The notes: generated by a model from the letters alone, not told the origin. Positions 20,531 through 29,710 are shown, counted from the stretch's first letter. The stretch: 64,000 nt of DNA from Bacteroidales bacterium (GCA_017454335.1 JAFTDE010000019.1:18040-82039), one strand, 5' to 3'. Numbers and translations are program-made.

Positions 20531-21519
20531 CCAAGATCGAAGCAGCACGTGCTGAGTACACGGAATGGTGCCAGGCCATCGGAATCGACGCCCTGGACAA
20601 AGTCAACGAAATCCTCGAGGCCGGCAAGGCCATCGAGCTGATCAACCTGTGCGAAGCACGGCAGGAACGCCAGTACGCCCAGGTCGCCGACCAGATTTTC
20701 TGGAACCGGCACAAGTGCCACATCGTCATGATGTCGGGCCCCTCGTCCAGCGGCAAGACCAGTTCGTCCCTGCGCATCGCCCAGCAGGCGCGGGTCCTGG
20801 GGCTGCGGCCGAAGGTGATCGAACTGGACAATTATTTCCTTGACCGGGACCACACGCCCGTGGATGAGAAGGGCGAAAAGGATTTCGAAGCGCTGGAAGC
20901 GATGGACATCCCCTTCCTGTGCGAACAGCTGGGCGACCTGCTGGCCGGACGCGAGGTGGAGATCCCGCGCTTCGACTTCAAGCTCGGGCACCGGGTCTTC
21001 GAGGGGAACCGCATGCGCCTGGAGGACGGGGACATCCTGTTCATGGAAGGCATCCACGCCCTGAACCCCGACCTGACCCCGACGATTGACCAGAACGAGA
21101 TCTTCGGCGTGTACATTTCCGCGCTTTCCTCCCTGCCCGGAGGCGAGAAGGACCACGGTTCCACGACGGACAAGCGCCTGCTGCGCCGGATCGTACGCGA
21201 CAACCGCACCCGCGGCATCTCGCCGGAGACGAACATCCTGCTGTGGCCCAGCGTCCGGCGCGGCGAACGGCGGAACATCTTCCCCTACGAGGAGAATGCG
21301 GACATCGTCTTCAATTCCTCGACCCTGTACGACGTACCCCTGCTGAAATACTACGCCGAACCCCTGCTGTGCGGCATCACGGAGGCCTCTCCGGCCTATG
21401 CCAAGGCGCAGCAGCTGCTCGGATTCCTCGAGCGGGTCCGCGCCCTGCGGCCCGCGGAAATCGCCGCCATCCCCCCGACCTCGATCATGCGCGAGTTCAT
21501 CGGCGGACAAACCTTATAA
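20527..21519 (+). CDS. Uridine kinase-like nucleoside kinase
   Basis: This 330-residue protein belongs to the phosphoribulokinase/uridine kinase P-loop family. Walker A is GPSSSGKTSSS near residues 70-80, followed by LDNYFLDRDHTPVD and the catalytic region FMEGIHALNP. About 60 N-terminal helical residues precede the kinase core, as in the Bacteroidota and Firmicutes 'nucleoside kinase' proteins that sometimes carry a TGS domain; no TGS domain is seen here. Likely substrates are uridine or cytidine, but this is not proven. Its ATG overlaps the uvrA stop (ATGA). Confidence 0.88.
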
Positions 21520-21531
21520 CCGACTTGCATT

Positions 21532-22383
21532 ATGTGGCTATGGATGACTCTCGCCTCGGCGCTGTTGCTGGGCATTTATGACGTTTTCAAGAAACAGGCG
21601 CTCCGCCGCAACGGAGTCCTGTGGGTATTGCTGGGCGCCACCGCCCTTTCCACCTTGTTCCTGAGTCCCTTCCTGTCGGCCGGGACGCTGCAGGAGCACC
21701 TCAAGATTTTGCTGAAGGCCTTCCTGGTGACCACGTCCTGGATCAGCGGCATGATCGGCCTGAAACTCCTGCCGATCACCACGGTCAGCACCCTGAAGGC
21801 CTCCAGGCCCTTCTTCGTCGTCGTCTTCTCCATCCTGATTTTCGGCGAACAGCTGAACGGCTGGCAGTGGGGCGGCGTCGCCCTGGCCCTGCTGGCGCTG
21901 ACGCTGCTGAGCGTTTCCAGCAAGAAGGAAGGCATCGCCTTCTCCAAGAGCAAGGGCATTGCGGCCATGGCCGTGTCGATTCTCGCCGGCGTGGCCAGCG
22001 CCCTGTACGACAAGCATATGATCGCCGGCATGGAGCCCCTGTTCCTGCAGAGCTGGGGCAACTTCTACATCACCGTGCTGCTGGCCATCTGCGTGGGCGT
22101 CAAGGCCCTCGTCGACGGGCAGAAACGGGAGAAGTTCCACTGGGACTGGCTGATCGTCGTGATCGCCGTGTTCATCACCGGCGCGGACATGCTGTATTTC
22201 TTCGCCCTCAAGCAGGAGGGCGCCCTGCTGTCCGTCATCTCCCTGATGCGCCGCTGCTCGGTCGTCGTCACCTTCGTGGTCGGCGCCATCGTCTTCCGCG
22301 AGCACCGCGTCAAGGAAAAAGCCGTCGACCTGGCCATCCTCCTCGCCGGCATGGCCCTGCTGCTGTACGGATCGTCGATCTAG
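21532..22383 (+). CDS. EamA/DMT-superfamily permease
   Basis: The 283-residue protein has about ten hydrophobic helices in two similar halves, the EamA (drug/metabolite transporter) layout. It opens with MWLWMTLASALLLGIYDVFKK, where the first helix carries the typical lysine after the membrane segment. The second half ends in FREHRVKEKAVDLAILLAGMALLLYG. It sits in the inner membrane and exports or imports an unknown small metabolite. It follows the nucleoside kinase by 12 nt and ends the plus-strand unit just before two hairpins. Confidence 0.88.
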   Translation: MWLWMTLASALLLGIYDVFKKQALRRNGVLWVLLGATALSTLFLSPFLSAGTLQEHLKILLKAFLVTTSWISGMIGLKLLPITTVSTLKASRPFFVVVFSILIFGEQLNGWQWGGVALALLALTLLSVSSKKEGIAFSKSKGIAAMAVSILAGVASALYDKHMIAGMEPLFLQSWGNFYITVLLAICVGVKALVDGQKREKFHWDWLIVVIAVFITGADMLYFFALKQEGALLSVISLMRRCSVVVTFVVGAIVFREHRVKEKAVDLAILLAGMALLLYGSSI

Positions 22384-22406
22384 CCTTCCGGACGATGCCG
22401 GAGGGC
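22383..22406 (+). terminator. Hairpin at the eamA stop codon
   Basis: A 9-bp stem (22383-22391 with 22398-22406, one G-U pair) with a 6-nt loop starts at the last base of the eamA stop codon. No T-run follows, so it is more likely a 3'-end stabiliser working with the next hairpin than a classical terminator. Confidence 0.45.
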
Positions 22407-22412
22407 CTAACG

Positions 22413-22443
22413 CGTCACTCCCGGCTTGACCGGGAGTCCCTTG
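22413..22443 (+). repeat. REP-like palindrome, copy A
   Basis: An 8-bp stem, ACTCCCGG with CCGGGAGT, encloses CTTGA. It is bordered by CGTC on the 5' side and CCCTTG on the 3' side. Copy B at 23567-23597, read on the other strand, has the same loop and borders with three compensated base pairs in the stem. It lies 30 nt after the eamA stop in the sense direction. Confidence 0.75.
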
Positions 22444-22457
22444 TTTCGGATCGCCGA

Positions 22458-23405
22458 TTAATTCAATTTGTCCAGAGAGCCCTGGTAATTATAGGCATAC
22501 AGGGCACCTTCGTGGACGGCAATACTGTTGTATACCGCATCCGGCAGACATAGGACTTCTTCAACGGAATATGCCTCAAGATCAATGACAAGAATCCTGT
22601 CCACGCGGTAGGATGGCAGGAACCTAGGACAAAGCAGGTACAATTTCCCTCCGGAAACAACGGCATCCGCATTCAAAACAAAACTGGCATTATCCGGGGC
22701 GTTTTTCGATCTTCCAAGGACTTCGTCCACATTTTCTTGATAGAAATCCACGACGGACAAATCGATCTGGGCATACAGATGCCCGTCCCGCCCGTAAACC
22801 TGCACATAGGGAAGACTCCCTGGTACAACAACAACCTTATCTTTATACGGCAGGATGCCAGCACGGTTCATCGTAATTGTTTTGCGCATGCTGGGGAAAG
22901 ATGCTGGATCACCCATCGCCTGGGAGGTATGGGGAGAAAGGCGGACGAACAAAGCAGATTCCGACTTGATGGGGAGAAACATCAATGTGTCCTCCACAAA
23001 GAATCGCTCGTCTGACAACTGGCAACCCGTCACTTTTCTCTGCCCCACATATCCGTCGCGAGAATAGCTTTTGACCGTTTGGTCAGCAAAATCGAGGATA
23101 AAAACCGTATCGGATGAAGCGAAGAAAGAATACGGCATCAGCAACTCCCCCGGCCCGCGCCCTCCCAATCCATATACCACCATCTTCTCAAACGAGGAAT
23201 CCAACGCAATGACCTGCCTTCGGTCAACATCCAGTGCATAAATGTTGTCCCCGACACATTGGAGTTGCCTGAGATTCGAGAAAAAGGACGAATCGGGGAA
23301 AGAGGACACTCGATCAACGACACCTAATTGCCTGAATGGGATAGTATCGGGAGTATGGCAACAAACCAAGGAGATGAATAGGATAAGAATACAGGCCCTC
23401 TTCAT
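22458..23405 (-). CDS. 6-bladed beta-propeller lipoprotein
   Basis: The 315-residue protein begins MKRACILILFISLVCCHTPD, a lipoprotein signal with the modified cysteine at 15 or 16. The rest is a run of beta-rich repeats such as GDNIYALDVDRRQVIALDSS, SSDTVFILDFADQTVKSYS and VSGGKLYLLCP. This is the pattern of the 6-bladed beta-propeller (BF3164-like) lipoproteins of Bacteroidota. Their role is unknown, and no catalytic residues are evident. Base composition is clearly more AT-rich than its neighbours, and codon choice is less GC-biased, which suggests recent acquisition. It stands alone between two converging operons. Confidence 0.82.
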   Translation of the reverse strand: MKRACILILFISLVCCHTPDTIPFRQLGVVDRVSSFPDSSFFSNLRQLQCVGDNIYALDVDRRQVIALDSSFEKMVVYGLGGRGPGELLMPYSFFASSDTVFILDFADQTVKSYSRDGYVGQRKVTGCQLSDERFFVEDTLMFLPIKSESALFVRLSPHTSQAMGDPASFPSMRKTITMNRAGILPYKDKVVVVPGSLPYVQVYGRDGHLYAQIDLSVVDFYQENVDEVLGRSKNAPDNASFVLNADAVVSGGKLYLLCPRFLPSYRVDRILVIDLEAYSVEEVLCLPDAVYNSIAVHEGALYAYNYQGSLDKLN

Positions 23406-23440
23406 TATACAAATGATCCGAAACGTTTTTTCGATTTTTA

Positions 23441-23448
23441 CAAAGTTA
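23441..23448 (-). promoter_or_regulatory. TAnnTTTG -7 box before the beta-propeller gene
   Basis: Reads TAACTTTG on the minus strand, 35 nt before the ATG at 23405. The surrounding ~90 bp are very AT-rich. Confidence 0.55.
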
Positions 23449-23566
23449 AGTATTATTTGGATAATTTAAGATCGTATTCAAAAAGTGCCACTTCTCGTGG
23501 CCAAATGCACACGAGTAACAGGGGTTTTTGAAGATTTCCGGCACTGTAGAACATTAACACGGGCCG

Positions 23567-23597
23567 CAAGGGATGCCCGATCAAGTCGGGCATGACG
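23567..23597 (-). repeat. REP-like palindrome, copy B
   Basis: On the minus strand the stem is ATGCCCGA with TCGGGCAT around the loop CTTGA, bordered by CGTC and CCCTTG. It lies about 54 nt beyond the recO stop in the sense direction, which mirrors copy A after eamA. The rest of 23449-23650 is AT-rich spacer with nothing else I can name. Confidence 0.75.
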
Positions 23598-23650
23598 ATA
23601 ACAAAGGCATGACGGCGCTAATGGCAGGTCGGAACCAAGGGACGGAGGGC

Positions 23651-24301
23651 CTAGCGGTACAGTTCCCGCAAGACCTTGAGGGACTGGATGTTGATGGAAG
23701 ATTCGGTATGGAAGCGGAGGTAGTCCAGCAGGGACTCGGCGATTTCGCTGCGGGACACCCCACTCAGGGGCTGCAGCATCGCCGCGGCGAAATCCGGCCC
23801 GGCGATCACGTCGATCTCCCGCTTGTACACCCCCACGAAAGGCAGCAGATCCTCCGGACTGGCCTGGAAGCCCAGGGCCCCGGCCAGTTCCACGAGGAAA
23901 CGCAGGTGGAAATTGCTGAAATCCGTTTCGATGGCATCCAGGGTCAGGATGCTGCGCTCACACCAGTCGAAAAGCCCCTCTTCCCGGGATCCGTCCCGGA
24001 TCGTCCGGTACAGCACCTCGCTCATGAACAGGGTCATCGTGTTCTTGTACAGATTGCCCCGGATCCCGTTCAGCGGATGCCGGGCCGTAACGGAGCGCAG
24101 CTGCCACAGATCGGACTTCGGATTCTCCACCACCTCGGCCTCCAGCACATTCAGCGGCAGGAACAGCGACATCCCCGCACCGCCCTTGACCGAAGCGAGA
24201 AAACTCCGCCGGCCCCAGTCCGGGGTCAGCGCATGCAGCACGATGCGGGTTTCCCCCAGTTTGGTGTAGTGCAGGACAATCAGGGATGTCGTCTGGATCA
24301 T
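23651..24301 (-). CDS. recO: DNA repair protein RecO
   Basis: RecO loads RecA on SSB-coated DNA with RecR. The N-terminal OB fold is recognisable in TTSLIVLHYTKLGETRIVLHALTPDWGRRSFLASVKGG. The helical C-terminal domain follows with RFLVELAGALGFQ, where other RecO proteins carry zinc cysteines; none are seen here, as is common in Bacteroidota. The length of 216 residues is slightly short for RecO. The start overlaps the rdgB stop by 4 nt. Confidence 0.9.
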   Translation of the reverse strand: MIQTTSLIVLHYTKLGETRIVLHALTPDWGRRSFLASVKGGAGMSLFLPLNVLEAEVVENPKSDLWQLRSVTARHPLNGIRGNLYKNTMTLFMSEVLYRTIRDGSREEGLFDWCERSILTLDAIETDFSNFHLRFLVELAGALGFQASPEDLLPFVGVYKREIDVIAGPDFAAAMLQPLSGVSRSEIAESLLDYLRFHTESSINIQSLKVLRELYR

Positions 24302-24891
24302 GCTTGGTGGTCTTTCAGCCAGGCAGCCATCGCCCGCAGGGCCTTGCCGCGGTGGGAAATGGCATTCTTCTCCTCTTCGGTAATCTCCGCCAGGGTCACG
24401 TCGGGATAGTCGTCCGCGATGAAGACCGGATCGTATCCGAATCCGCCGCAGCCGGCCTTATGCAGGGCGATCTTCCCCTCCAGCACGCCGTCGAAATAAT
24501 ACCGGCGGCCGCCCAGGATCAGGGTGACGACGCTGTGGAAGCGGGCCGTACGCGGAGCATCGGCGCCGCAGGCGGCCATTTCCCGCAGCAGCTTGTCCAT
24601 GTTGGCCTGGAAATCATGCCCCTCGCCGGCATAACGGGCCGTCCGGACGCCGGGCGCACCGCCCAGGCAGTCCACCTCCAGGCCCGTATCGTCGGCAAAG
24701 CAGTCCATGCCGGTCCTCTCGTACAGGTATTCCGCCTTCTGGACAGAATTCTCCAGCAGGGTTTCCCCGGTCTCGGGGATGTCCTCGGTGATGCCCAGGT
24801 CGGCGGGCGTGACCAGCTCGAATTCCGGTCCGAGTATCTCCGAAGCTTCGCGGAGCTTGCCGCGGTTGGCCGTTGCGAAAATCAGTTTCAT
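24298..24891 (-). CDS. rdgB: Non-canonical purine NTP pyrophosphatase (RdgB/HAM1)
   Basis: This enzyme hydrolyses dITP, dXTP and ITP to monophosphates, keeping deaminated purines out of DNA. The N-terminal substrate loop is FATANRGKLREASEIL. The catalytic region is DCFADDTGLEVDCLGGAPGVRTARYAG, and FGYDPVF plus SHRGKALRAM complete the family pattern. The 197-residue length is standard. It overlaps the S41 peptidase gene by 4 nt and recO by 4 nt. Confidence 0.96.
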   Translation of the reverse strand: MKLIFATANRGKLREASEILGPEFELVTPADLGITEDIPETGETLLENSVQKAEYLYERTGMDCFADDTGLEVDCLGGAPGVRTARYAGEGHDFQANMDKLLREMAACGADAPRTARFHSVVTLILGGRRYYFDGVLEGKIALHKAGCGGFGYDPVFIADDYPDVTLAEITEEEKNAISHRGKALRAMAAWLKDHQA

Positions 24892-26501
24892 ATCAGGGGT
24901 CGGGTCAGGGCTTCGCGCAGCTGGTCATCGTAGCGGATGCGGATCTTGACGCCTTCGGACTGGAAGTAGTAGCGGACCACGATCTCCTCCTCGATGAAGG
25001 GGATGATCTCGTCCTTCTTCAGCCGCAGGAAGTCCTCCTTCTCCATGTCGATCGCCTTGCCCAGCGCATCGACTTCGGCCTGCATCGAGGCCTCCAGGCC
25101 ATCCCGGCGCAACTCTTTCAGCATCTGGTCGAAATAGGTCTTGGCGCTGGACCGGTAGTCGAACTCGCGCCCCTTGGCGTAGCCGATGAAATCCTCGTAT
25201 TCGGCATCGCTGAAGTGGAAATCCTCCGTAGCGGGGATGGTGGCATGCGCGCGGACATATTCCAGCGCGTACTGCTCCACGACCCCGTTCACCACCAGCG
25301 AATAGGTCAGGCGGCTGTATTCCTTGAGCGGCAGTTCCTCGTCCGGGGTGATGCCGCCCCCGTCGCGCACGATACGGCCGCGGGCGGTGCGGAACTCATG
25401 CGTGAGGGAATCCGGAATGGCGCCGACGCTGCCGTCCTCGTTGCGCTGCGAATAGTCGATCGCCTGGACGCAGCGGCCGCTGGGGGTGTAGTATTTGGCC
25501 GTGGTGACCTTGAGCTTGCCGCCGTAAGGCAGGGGGCGGAAGCTCTGGACCAGGCCCTTTCCGAAGGTCCGTCGGCCCATGATGGTCGCGCGGTCCAGGT
25601 CCTGCAGGGCGCCGGATACGATTTCGGATGCCGACGCCGAGCCGGAATCCACCAGCACGATCAGGGGCAGGCGCGTATCGACCGGATCCTGGGTCGTCTT
25701 GTAGGAGAAGTTGCTGCGGGCGTCCTTGCCCTTGGCCGAAACCACCAGCGATCCGCGCGGCACGAAGATCGACACGATGCCGACCGCCTCCTGCAGGATG
25801 CCGCCGCGGTTCCCGCGCAGGTCCAGCACCAGGCGCTTCATTCCGCTGTTCCTCAGGCTGATGACCGCCTTGCGCATCTCCTGGGCCACGCCTTCGGTGA
25901 ACCCGGTCTGGAGGATGTATCCGGTCGTTTCGTCCAGCATGCCGGCGTATTCGATGTCAGGCAGGTGGATGCGCTCGCGCACGATCGGCACGTCCAGCGT
26001 GTCGCCGCTGCGGAGTTTCTTGACGGTGAAGACCACGGTCGATCCGGGTTCGCCCTTCATCCGGGAACTGGCGTCCGAAGCCGTCAGGCCGGCCACGCTG
26101 ACCCCGTCGATGGCCGTGATCTCGTCACCGCACTGCAGGTTGTTGCGCGCGGCGGGCGAGTTGGCATAGGGCTCGTTGATGATGACGTTCCCGTCCACGT
26201 CCGGCTTGTAGATGACGGCGCCGATGCCGCCGTAGCTCTTGTTGATCAGCATTTCCAGGTCCTGTTCCTCCTCCTGGGGCACATATTCGGTGTACGGGTC
26301 CAGGTTTTCCAGCATCGCATCCACGCCGGCCCGCTCGATGCGGTCCACCGGAAGGGAATCGACATAGGAACGGTTCAACTCCTTCAACAGCGCGCTGTGG
26401 ATCTCCACCCACTTGCCGAGGTTGAAGCTCTTGGACTGGGCCGATGCGGCGGCTGCCAAACCCAGCAGCATCACCGCGATGAGGATCGTTCTTCTTTTCA
26501 T
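24888..26501 (-). CDS. S41 family C-terminal processing peptidase
   Basis: CtpA-like periplasmic serine protease. I take the ATG at 26501, which yields a clear signal peptide (MKRRTILIAVMLLGLAAAASAQ); longer in-frame starts run into the upstream gene and lose it. The 537-residue protein has an N-terminal helical segment and a PDZ domain at about 85-165 (YGGIGAVIY to NLQCGDEITAIDGV). In the catalytic domain the nucleophile lies in DSGSASASE (about 285-293) and the general-base lysine is Lys315 in FGKGLVQS. The ~140-residue tail after the protease domain is helical. It is coupled to the U32 gene by a 4-nt overlap. Confidence 0.95.
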   Translation of the reverse strand: MKRRTILIAVMLLGLAAAASAQSKSFNLGKWVEIHSALLKELNRSYVDSLPVDRIERAGVDAMLENLDPYTEYVPQEEEQDLEMLINKSYGGIGAVIYKPDVDGNVIINEPYANSPAARNNLQCGDEITAIDGVSVAGLTASDASSRMKGEPGSTVVFTVKKLRSGDTLDVPIVRERIHLPDIEYAGMLDETTGYILQTGFTEGVAQEMRKAVISLRNSGMKRLVLDLRGNRGGILQEAVGIVSIFVPRGSLVVSAKGKDARSNFSYKTTQDPVDTRLPLIVLVDSGSASASEIVSGALQDLDRATIMGRRTFGKGLVQSFRPLPYGGKLKVTTAKYYTPSGRCVQAIDYSQRNEDGSVGAIPDSLTHEFRTARGRIVRDGGGITPDEELPLKEYSRLTYSLVVNGVVEQYALEYVRAHATIPATEDFHFSDAEYEDFIGYAKGREFDYRSSAKTYFDQMLKELRRDGLEASMQAEVDALGKAIDMEKEDFLRLKKDEIIPFIEEEIVVRYYFQSEGVKIRIRYDDQLREALTRPLI

Positions 26502-27751
26502 ACTTCTTGCCAGATGTAGATTTTGTCTCCCCTGCGGAGACGATCGTTGTTTTCCGCGGTCCGGACGGCGACCGAGCAGCGTTCGCCCTTGGCGGCGCAG
26601 TCCACCGGGGCGAAATTCACGCGCAGGTCCGTCACGTCGAACTCGACGACGCCCGTCGTGGACCCGATGGCCATCACACGGTCGCCCAGGTGCAGCGGCA
26701 CGCTCTCGACGGTCACCTCGGCGACGCCCAGGCGGTCGAACCAGTTGGAAACCTTGCCGCAATACACCTTGCGGCGGGTGGCCTGGGAGCCGTACACGGA
26801 ACTCCACTGGCCCATTTTCGCGCCCTGGTAGTATCCGTCCCAGAATCCCCGGTTGAATACCTCGCCCAGCTGCCGCTTCAGCTCCGCAGCCAGTTCCGGG
26901 GTGTAGGTCCCCGCACAGACCGCATCCGCAGCCCGGCGGTAGCAGGACGCCGTGCGCCGCACATACTCGGCCGAGCGCGCCCGCCCCTCGATCTTGAACA
27001 CGCGTACGCCGGAGGCGATGATGCGGTCCATGAATCCGATGGTGCAGAGGTCCTTGGGGGACATAATGTACTGATTGTCAATGTCCAGCTTGTATCCGGT
27101 CTCCAGGTCCGTCACCTCGTATCCGCGGCGGCAGATCTGCAGGCACTCGCCCCGGTTGGCGGAGTCGCCGGTGGCGTGCAGGCTGAGGTAGCACTTGCCG
27201 CTGACCGCCATGCACAGCGCCCCGTGGGCGAACATCTCGATGCGGACCGGTTCGCCGGAGGGACCGGTGATGTGTTCGGCGACGATACGCTCGTGCAGCT
27301 GCCGCACCTGGTCCAGGTTGAGTTCGCGCGCCAGCACGATCACGTCGGCCCAGCGGGCGTAGAAACGCAGCGCCTCAAGGTTGCTGACGTTCAGCTGGGT
27401 GGAGATGTGCACCTCCATCCCGATGCTGCGGGCGTATTCGATCGCCGCGATGTCGGAGGCGATGACGGCGCTGACCCCGGCCTCCCGGGCCCGGTCCAGC
27501 GTGGCGCGCATCGCATCCAGGTCCTCGTCGTACAGGACGATGTTCAGCGTAAGGTAGGTCCTGACCCCCGCCTCGCGGCAGATCCGCACCACTTCGGGCA
27601 GGTCCGCGGGCGAGAAATTGCCGGCCGAATGCGCACGCATGTTCAGGTGGCCGACCCCGAAGTACACGGAATCGGCACCGCCCTGGATTGCAGCGCGGAG
27701 GCATTCGAAATTGCCCGCAGGGGCCATGATTTCCAGTTCCTTACTTAGCAC
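26498..27751 (-). CDS. U32 family peptidase (YegQ/RlhA-like)
   Basis: U32 proteins were first described as collagenases; several members instead act in tRNA or rRNA hydroxylation or in quinone hydroxylation. The TIM-barrel start ELEIMAPAGNFECLRAAIQGGADSVYFG and the cysteine site with GECLQICRRGY are typical. The C-terminal ~90 residues form the small beta-barrel seen in the long form. I start at a GTG at 27751, because the ATG at 27727 would remove the first strand; an ATG at 27772 is possible but overlaps the prenyl synthase gene by 32 nt. The exact biochemical role is open. Confidence 0.88.
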   Translation of the reverse strand: MLSKELEIMAPAGNFECLRAAIQGGADSVYFGVGHLNMRAHSAGNFSPADLPEVVRICREAGVRTYLTLNIVLYDEDLDAMRATLDRAREAGVSAVIASDIAAIEYARSIGMEVHISTQLNVSNLEALRFYARWADVIVLARELNLDQVRQLHERIVAEHITGPSGEPVRIEMFAHGALCMAVSGKCYLSLHATGDSANRGECLQICRRGYEVTDLETGYKLDIDNQYIMSPKDLCTIGFMDRIIASGVRVFKIEGRARSAEYVRRTASCYRRAADAVCAGTYTPELAAELKRQLGEVFNRGFWDGYYQGAKMGQWSSVYGSQATRRKVYCGKVSNWFDRLGVAEVTVESVPLHLGDRVMAIGSTTGVVEFDVTDLRVNFAPVDCAAKGERCSVAVRTAENNDRLRRGDKIYIWQEV

Positions 27752-28721
27752 GTCCCACCAGTTTTTCCGCAAAGCGCCGCATGGCCTCGACCCGGATCGG
27801 GGACAGGCCGGTCCCCTGGATGGCCTCCAGGGCCAGGGAACTGTAGCGCAGGATTTCGTATTTGGCGTCCTCGTCCACCGCGAGGCCGGTGTAAATCCGC
27901 TTGACCGCGTCGATCTTGGCCGCCTGCTCGTCCGCCGTCCCGGCCGGCAGGGCCAGGGCCTGCTGCAGCGCAGGGCGGTCCGTGCTCTTTTCGCAGGCGC
28001 GTATCATCAGCCAGCTCTTCTTGTTGTTGACGATGTCCCCGCCGATCGGCTTGCCGAAGACCTTCACGTCCCCGAACGCGTCCAGGTAGTCGTCGGCGAC
28101 CTGGAACGCCATGCCCAGCTGGTAACCGTAGTTGTACAGCGCGTCGCAGACCGCATCGGGCGCCCCGGCCACCAGCGCGCCCATCTTGGCGCTGCACGCC
28201 AGCAGGACGGCGGTCTTCAGGCCGATCATCCGTTCGTATTCGGCCATGGTCACATCGTCGCGGGTCTCGAACTCCATGTCATACTGCTGGCCCTCGCAGA
28301 CCTGCGCGGCCGTCGTGTTGAACAGGTCCATCACCGCCCCGTGCGCGCGGGAGCGGATGCGGGAGAGACGCTTGTAGGAGTCGATCATCATCACGTCCCC
28401 GGACAGGATGGCCGTGTCCGCGTTCCATTTCTTCCACACCGTCTCTTTGCCCCGGCGCAGCGGGGAACGGTCCATGATGTCGTCGTGGATGAGGGTGAAG
28501 GAGTGGAATACCTCCAGCGCGGCCGCCGCTTGCAGGATGTCTTCGCCGATCTTGTTGCGGAAGAGGCCGTAGGAGGTCAGGCACAGCTGCGGACGGATCC
28601 GCTTGCCGCCGATCGAGATCATGTAACGCAAAGGGTCATACAGACCTGCCGGGTCGTTCTCGAAGGCGATTCCGTCGAAAAGACCGCGGATGGTTTCTTT
28701 GATACGCTGTTCGTTGATCAT
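27741..28721 (-). CDS. Trans-prenyl diphosphate synthase
   Basis: This enzyme condenses isopentenyl diphosphate with an allylic diphosphate to build isoprenoid chains. Both Asp-rich motifs are intact: DDIMD at residues 80-84 and DDYLD at 210-214, with GGKRIRPQL upstream. Four residues before the first motif lie Phe and Thr (HSFTLIHDD); the bulk at this place sets chain length, so a short-chain (C15-C20) product is my guess. The 326-residue length suits either FPP/GGPP or longer-chain synthases. It lies 3 nt after rsgA and overlaps the U32 start. Confidence 0.93.
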   Translation of the reverse strand: MINEQRIKETIRGLFDGIAFENDPAGLYDPLRYMISIGGKRIRPQLCLTSYGLFRNKIGEDILQAAAALEVFHSFTLIHDDIMDRSPLRRGKETVWKKWNADTAILSGDVMMIDSYKRLSRIRSRAHGAVMDLFNTTAAQVCEGQQYDMEFETRDDVTMAEYERMIGLKTAVLLACSAKMGALVAGAPDAVCDALYNYGYQLGMAFQVADDYLDAFGDVKVFGKPIGGDIVNNKKSWLMIRACEKSTDRPALQQALALPAGTADEQAAKIDAVKRIYTGLAVDEDAKYEILRYSSLALEAIQGTGLSPIRVEAMRRFAEKLVGRAK

Positions 28722-28724
28722 ATC

Positions 28725-29666
28725 TTATCTGAATTTCTTGTCTTCTTCCAGCATGCCCAGATACGAGTTGTATCTCTCTGCACTTATCGTGCCGTCCTCC
28801 ACGGCTTTCTTGACCGCGCAGTCCGGTTCGTGCGTGTGGGTGCAGGGGATGAAACGGCAGCCCTCCGCGACCCGCAGCATCTCGGGGAAATACTTGGCGA
28901 TTTCCTCTTTCTCCAGGCCCACCAGCCCGAATCCGCGCAGCCCCGGCGAATCGATCATATACCCGCCGCAGCCCAGGGGATACATTTCGTACAGCGAAGT
29001 GGTATGCCTGCCCTGCAGGTGCACATCCGAGATGCGCGCCGTCTTGGGGTCCAGGCTGGGATCGACCGCTTTCACGAGCGAGGACTTCCCCACCCCGGAT
29101 TCGCCGGACAGCAGGCTCAGCCGTCCGCGGCACAGTTCCCGCAGTTCGTCCACGCCCTCGAGGGTGCGGGCGGAGGTGACGAGCACCCGGTATCCGGCCC
29201 CGCGGTAGATGCGGCAGAAGGCCTCCACCTCGTCGGCCGCTTCGGTCCCGTACAGGTCGATCTTGTTCAGCACGATGACCGCCGGGATGCCGTAAACCTC
29301 GCAGGTCACCAGCTGGCGGTCCAGGAAGGGCAGCTTGATCTCGGGGAAATACAGAGTCGTCACCAGCAGCGCCTGGTCCAGGTTCGCCGCGATCACGTGG
29401 TTGCGCCGCGACAGGTTGGTGGAGCGGCGGATGACGTGGTTGCGCCGGTCCAGCACCTCGGTGATCAGGGCCGGATGGAGTTCGGAGATCTCGTCCCCGC
29501 ATTCGTAGCGGACCCGGTCGCCGACGGCCACCGGATTGGTCGAACTGCCGGCCTCCAGCCGGAGTTTCCCTTTCAGCACGGCGGGGAACAGGTCCCACGC
29601 CGGCAGCTCGCTCAGCAGGAAGTGGCTGCCGGCATTCTTGACCACTGTCGCCATGCCGGTTTTCAT
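28725..29666 (-). CDS. rsgA: Ribosome small-subunit-dependent GTPase A
   Basis: RsgA checks late 30S maturation. The 313-residue protein has an N-terminal OB fold (about 5-70) and a circularly permuted GTPase domain. G4 (NKID, 134-137) comes before G1 (GESGVGKSS, 188-196) and G3 (DSPG, 239-242). The C-terminal zinc motif is in CRFIPCTHTHEPDC. The ATG at 29666 is chosen because a -7 promoter box sits just 5 nt before it; an in-frame ATG at 29654 would also fit the OB start MATVVKN. It heads the rsgA-prenyl synthase-U32-S41-rdgB-recO unit. Confidence 0.95.
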   Translation of the reverse strand: MKTGMATVVKNAGSHFLLSELPAWDLFPAVLKGKLRLEAGSSTNPVAVGDRVRYECGDEISELHPALITEVLDRRNHVIRRSTNLSRRNHVIAANLDQALLVTTLYFPEIKLPFLDRQLVTCEVYGIPAVIVLNKIDLYGTEAADEVEAFCRIYRGAGYRVLVTSARTLEGVDELRELCRGRLSLLSGESGVGKSSLVKAVDPSLDPKTARISDVHLQGRHTTSLYEMYPLGCGGYMIDSPGLRGFGLVGLEKEEIAKYFPEMLRVAEGCRFIPCTHTHEPDCAVKKAVEDGTISAERYNSYLGMLEEDKKFR

Positions 29667-29671
29667 CAGGA

Positions 29672-29679
29672 CAAAGATA
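29672..29679 (-). promoter_or_regulatory. TAnnTTTG -7 box before rsgA
   Basis: Reads TATCTTTG on the minus strand, 5 nt before the ATG at 29666. With the usual ~7-nt step from the box to the start site, the mRNA would begin essentially at the start codon. Confidence 0.6.
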
Positions 29680-29702
29680 CGCTTTTCTTGGGGAAAAAAC
29701 CG

Positions 29703-29710
29703 TATCTTTG
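29703..29710 (+). promoter_or_regulatory. TAnnTTTG -7 box before the MATE gene
   Basis: The same octamer as the rsgA box, TATCTTTG, in the opposite direction. ATG codons follow 3 nt (29714) and 9 nt (29720) after it. Confidence 0.6.
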
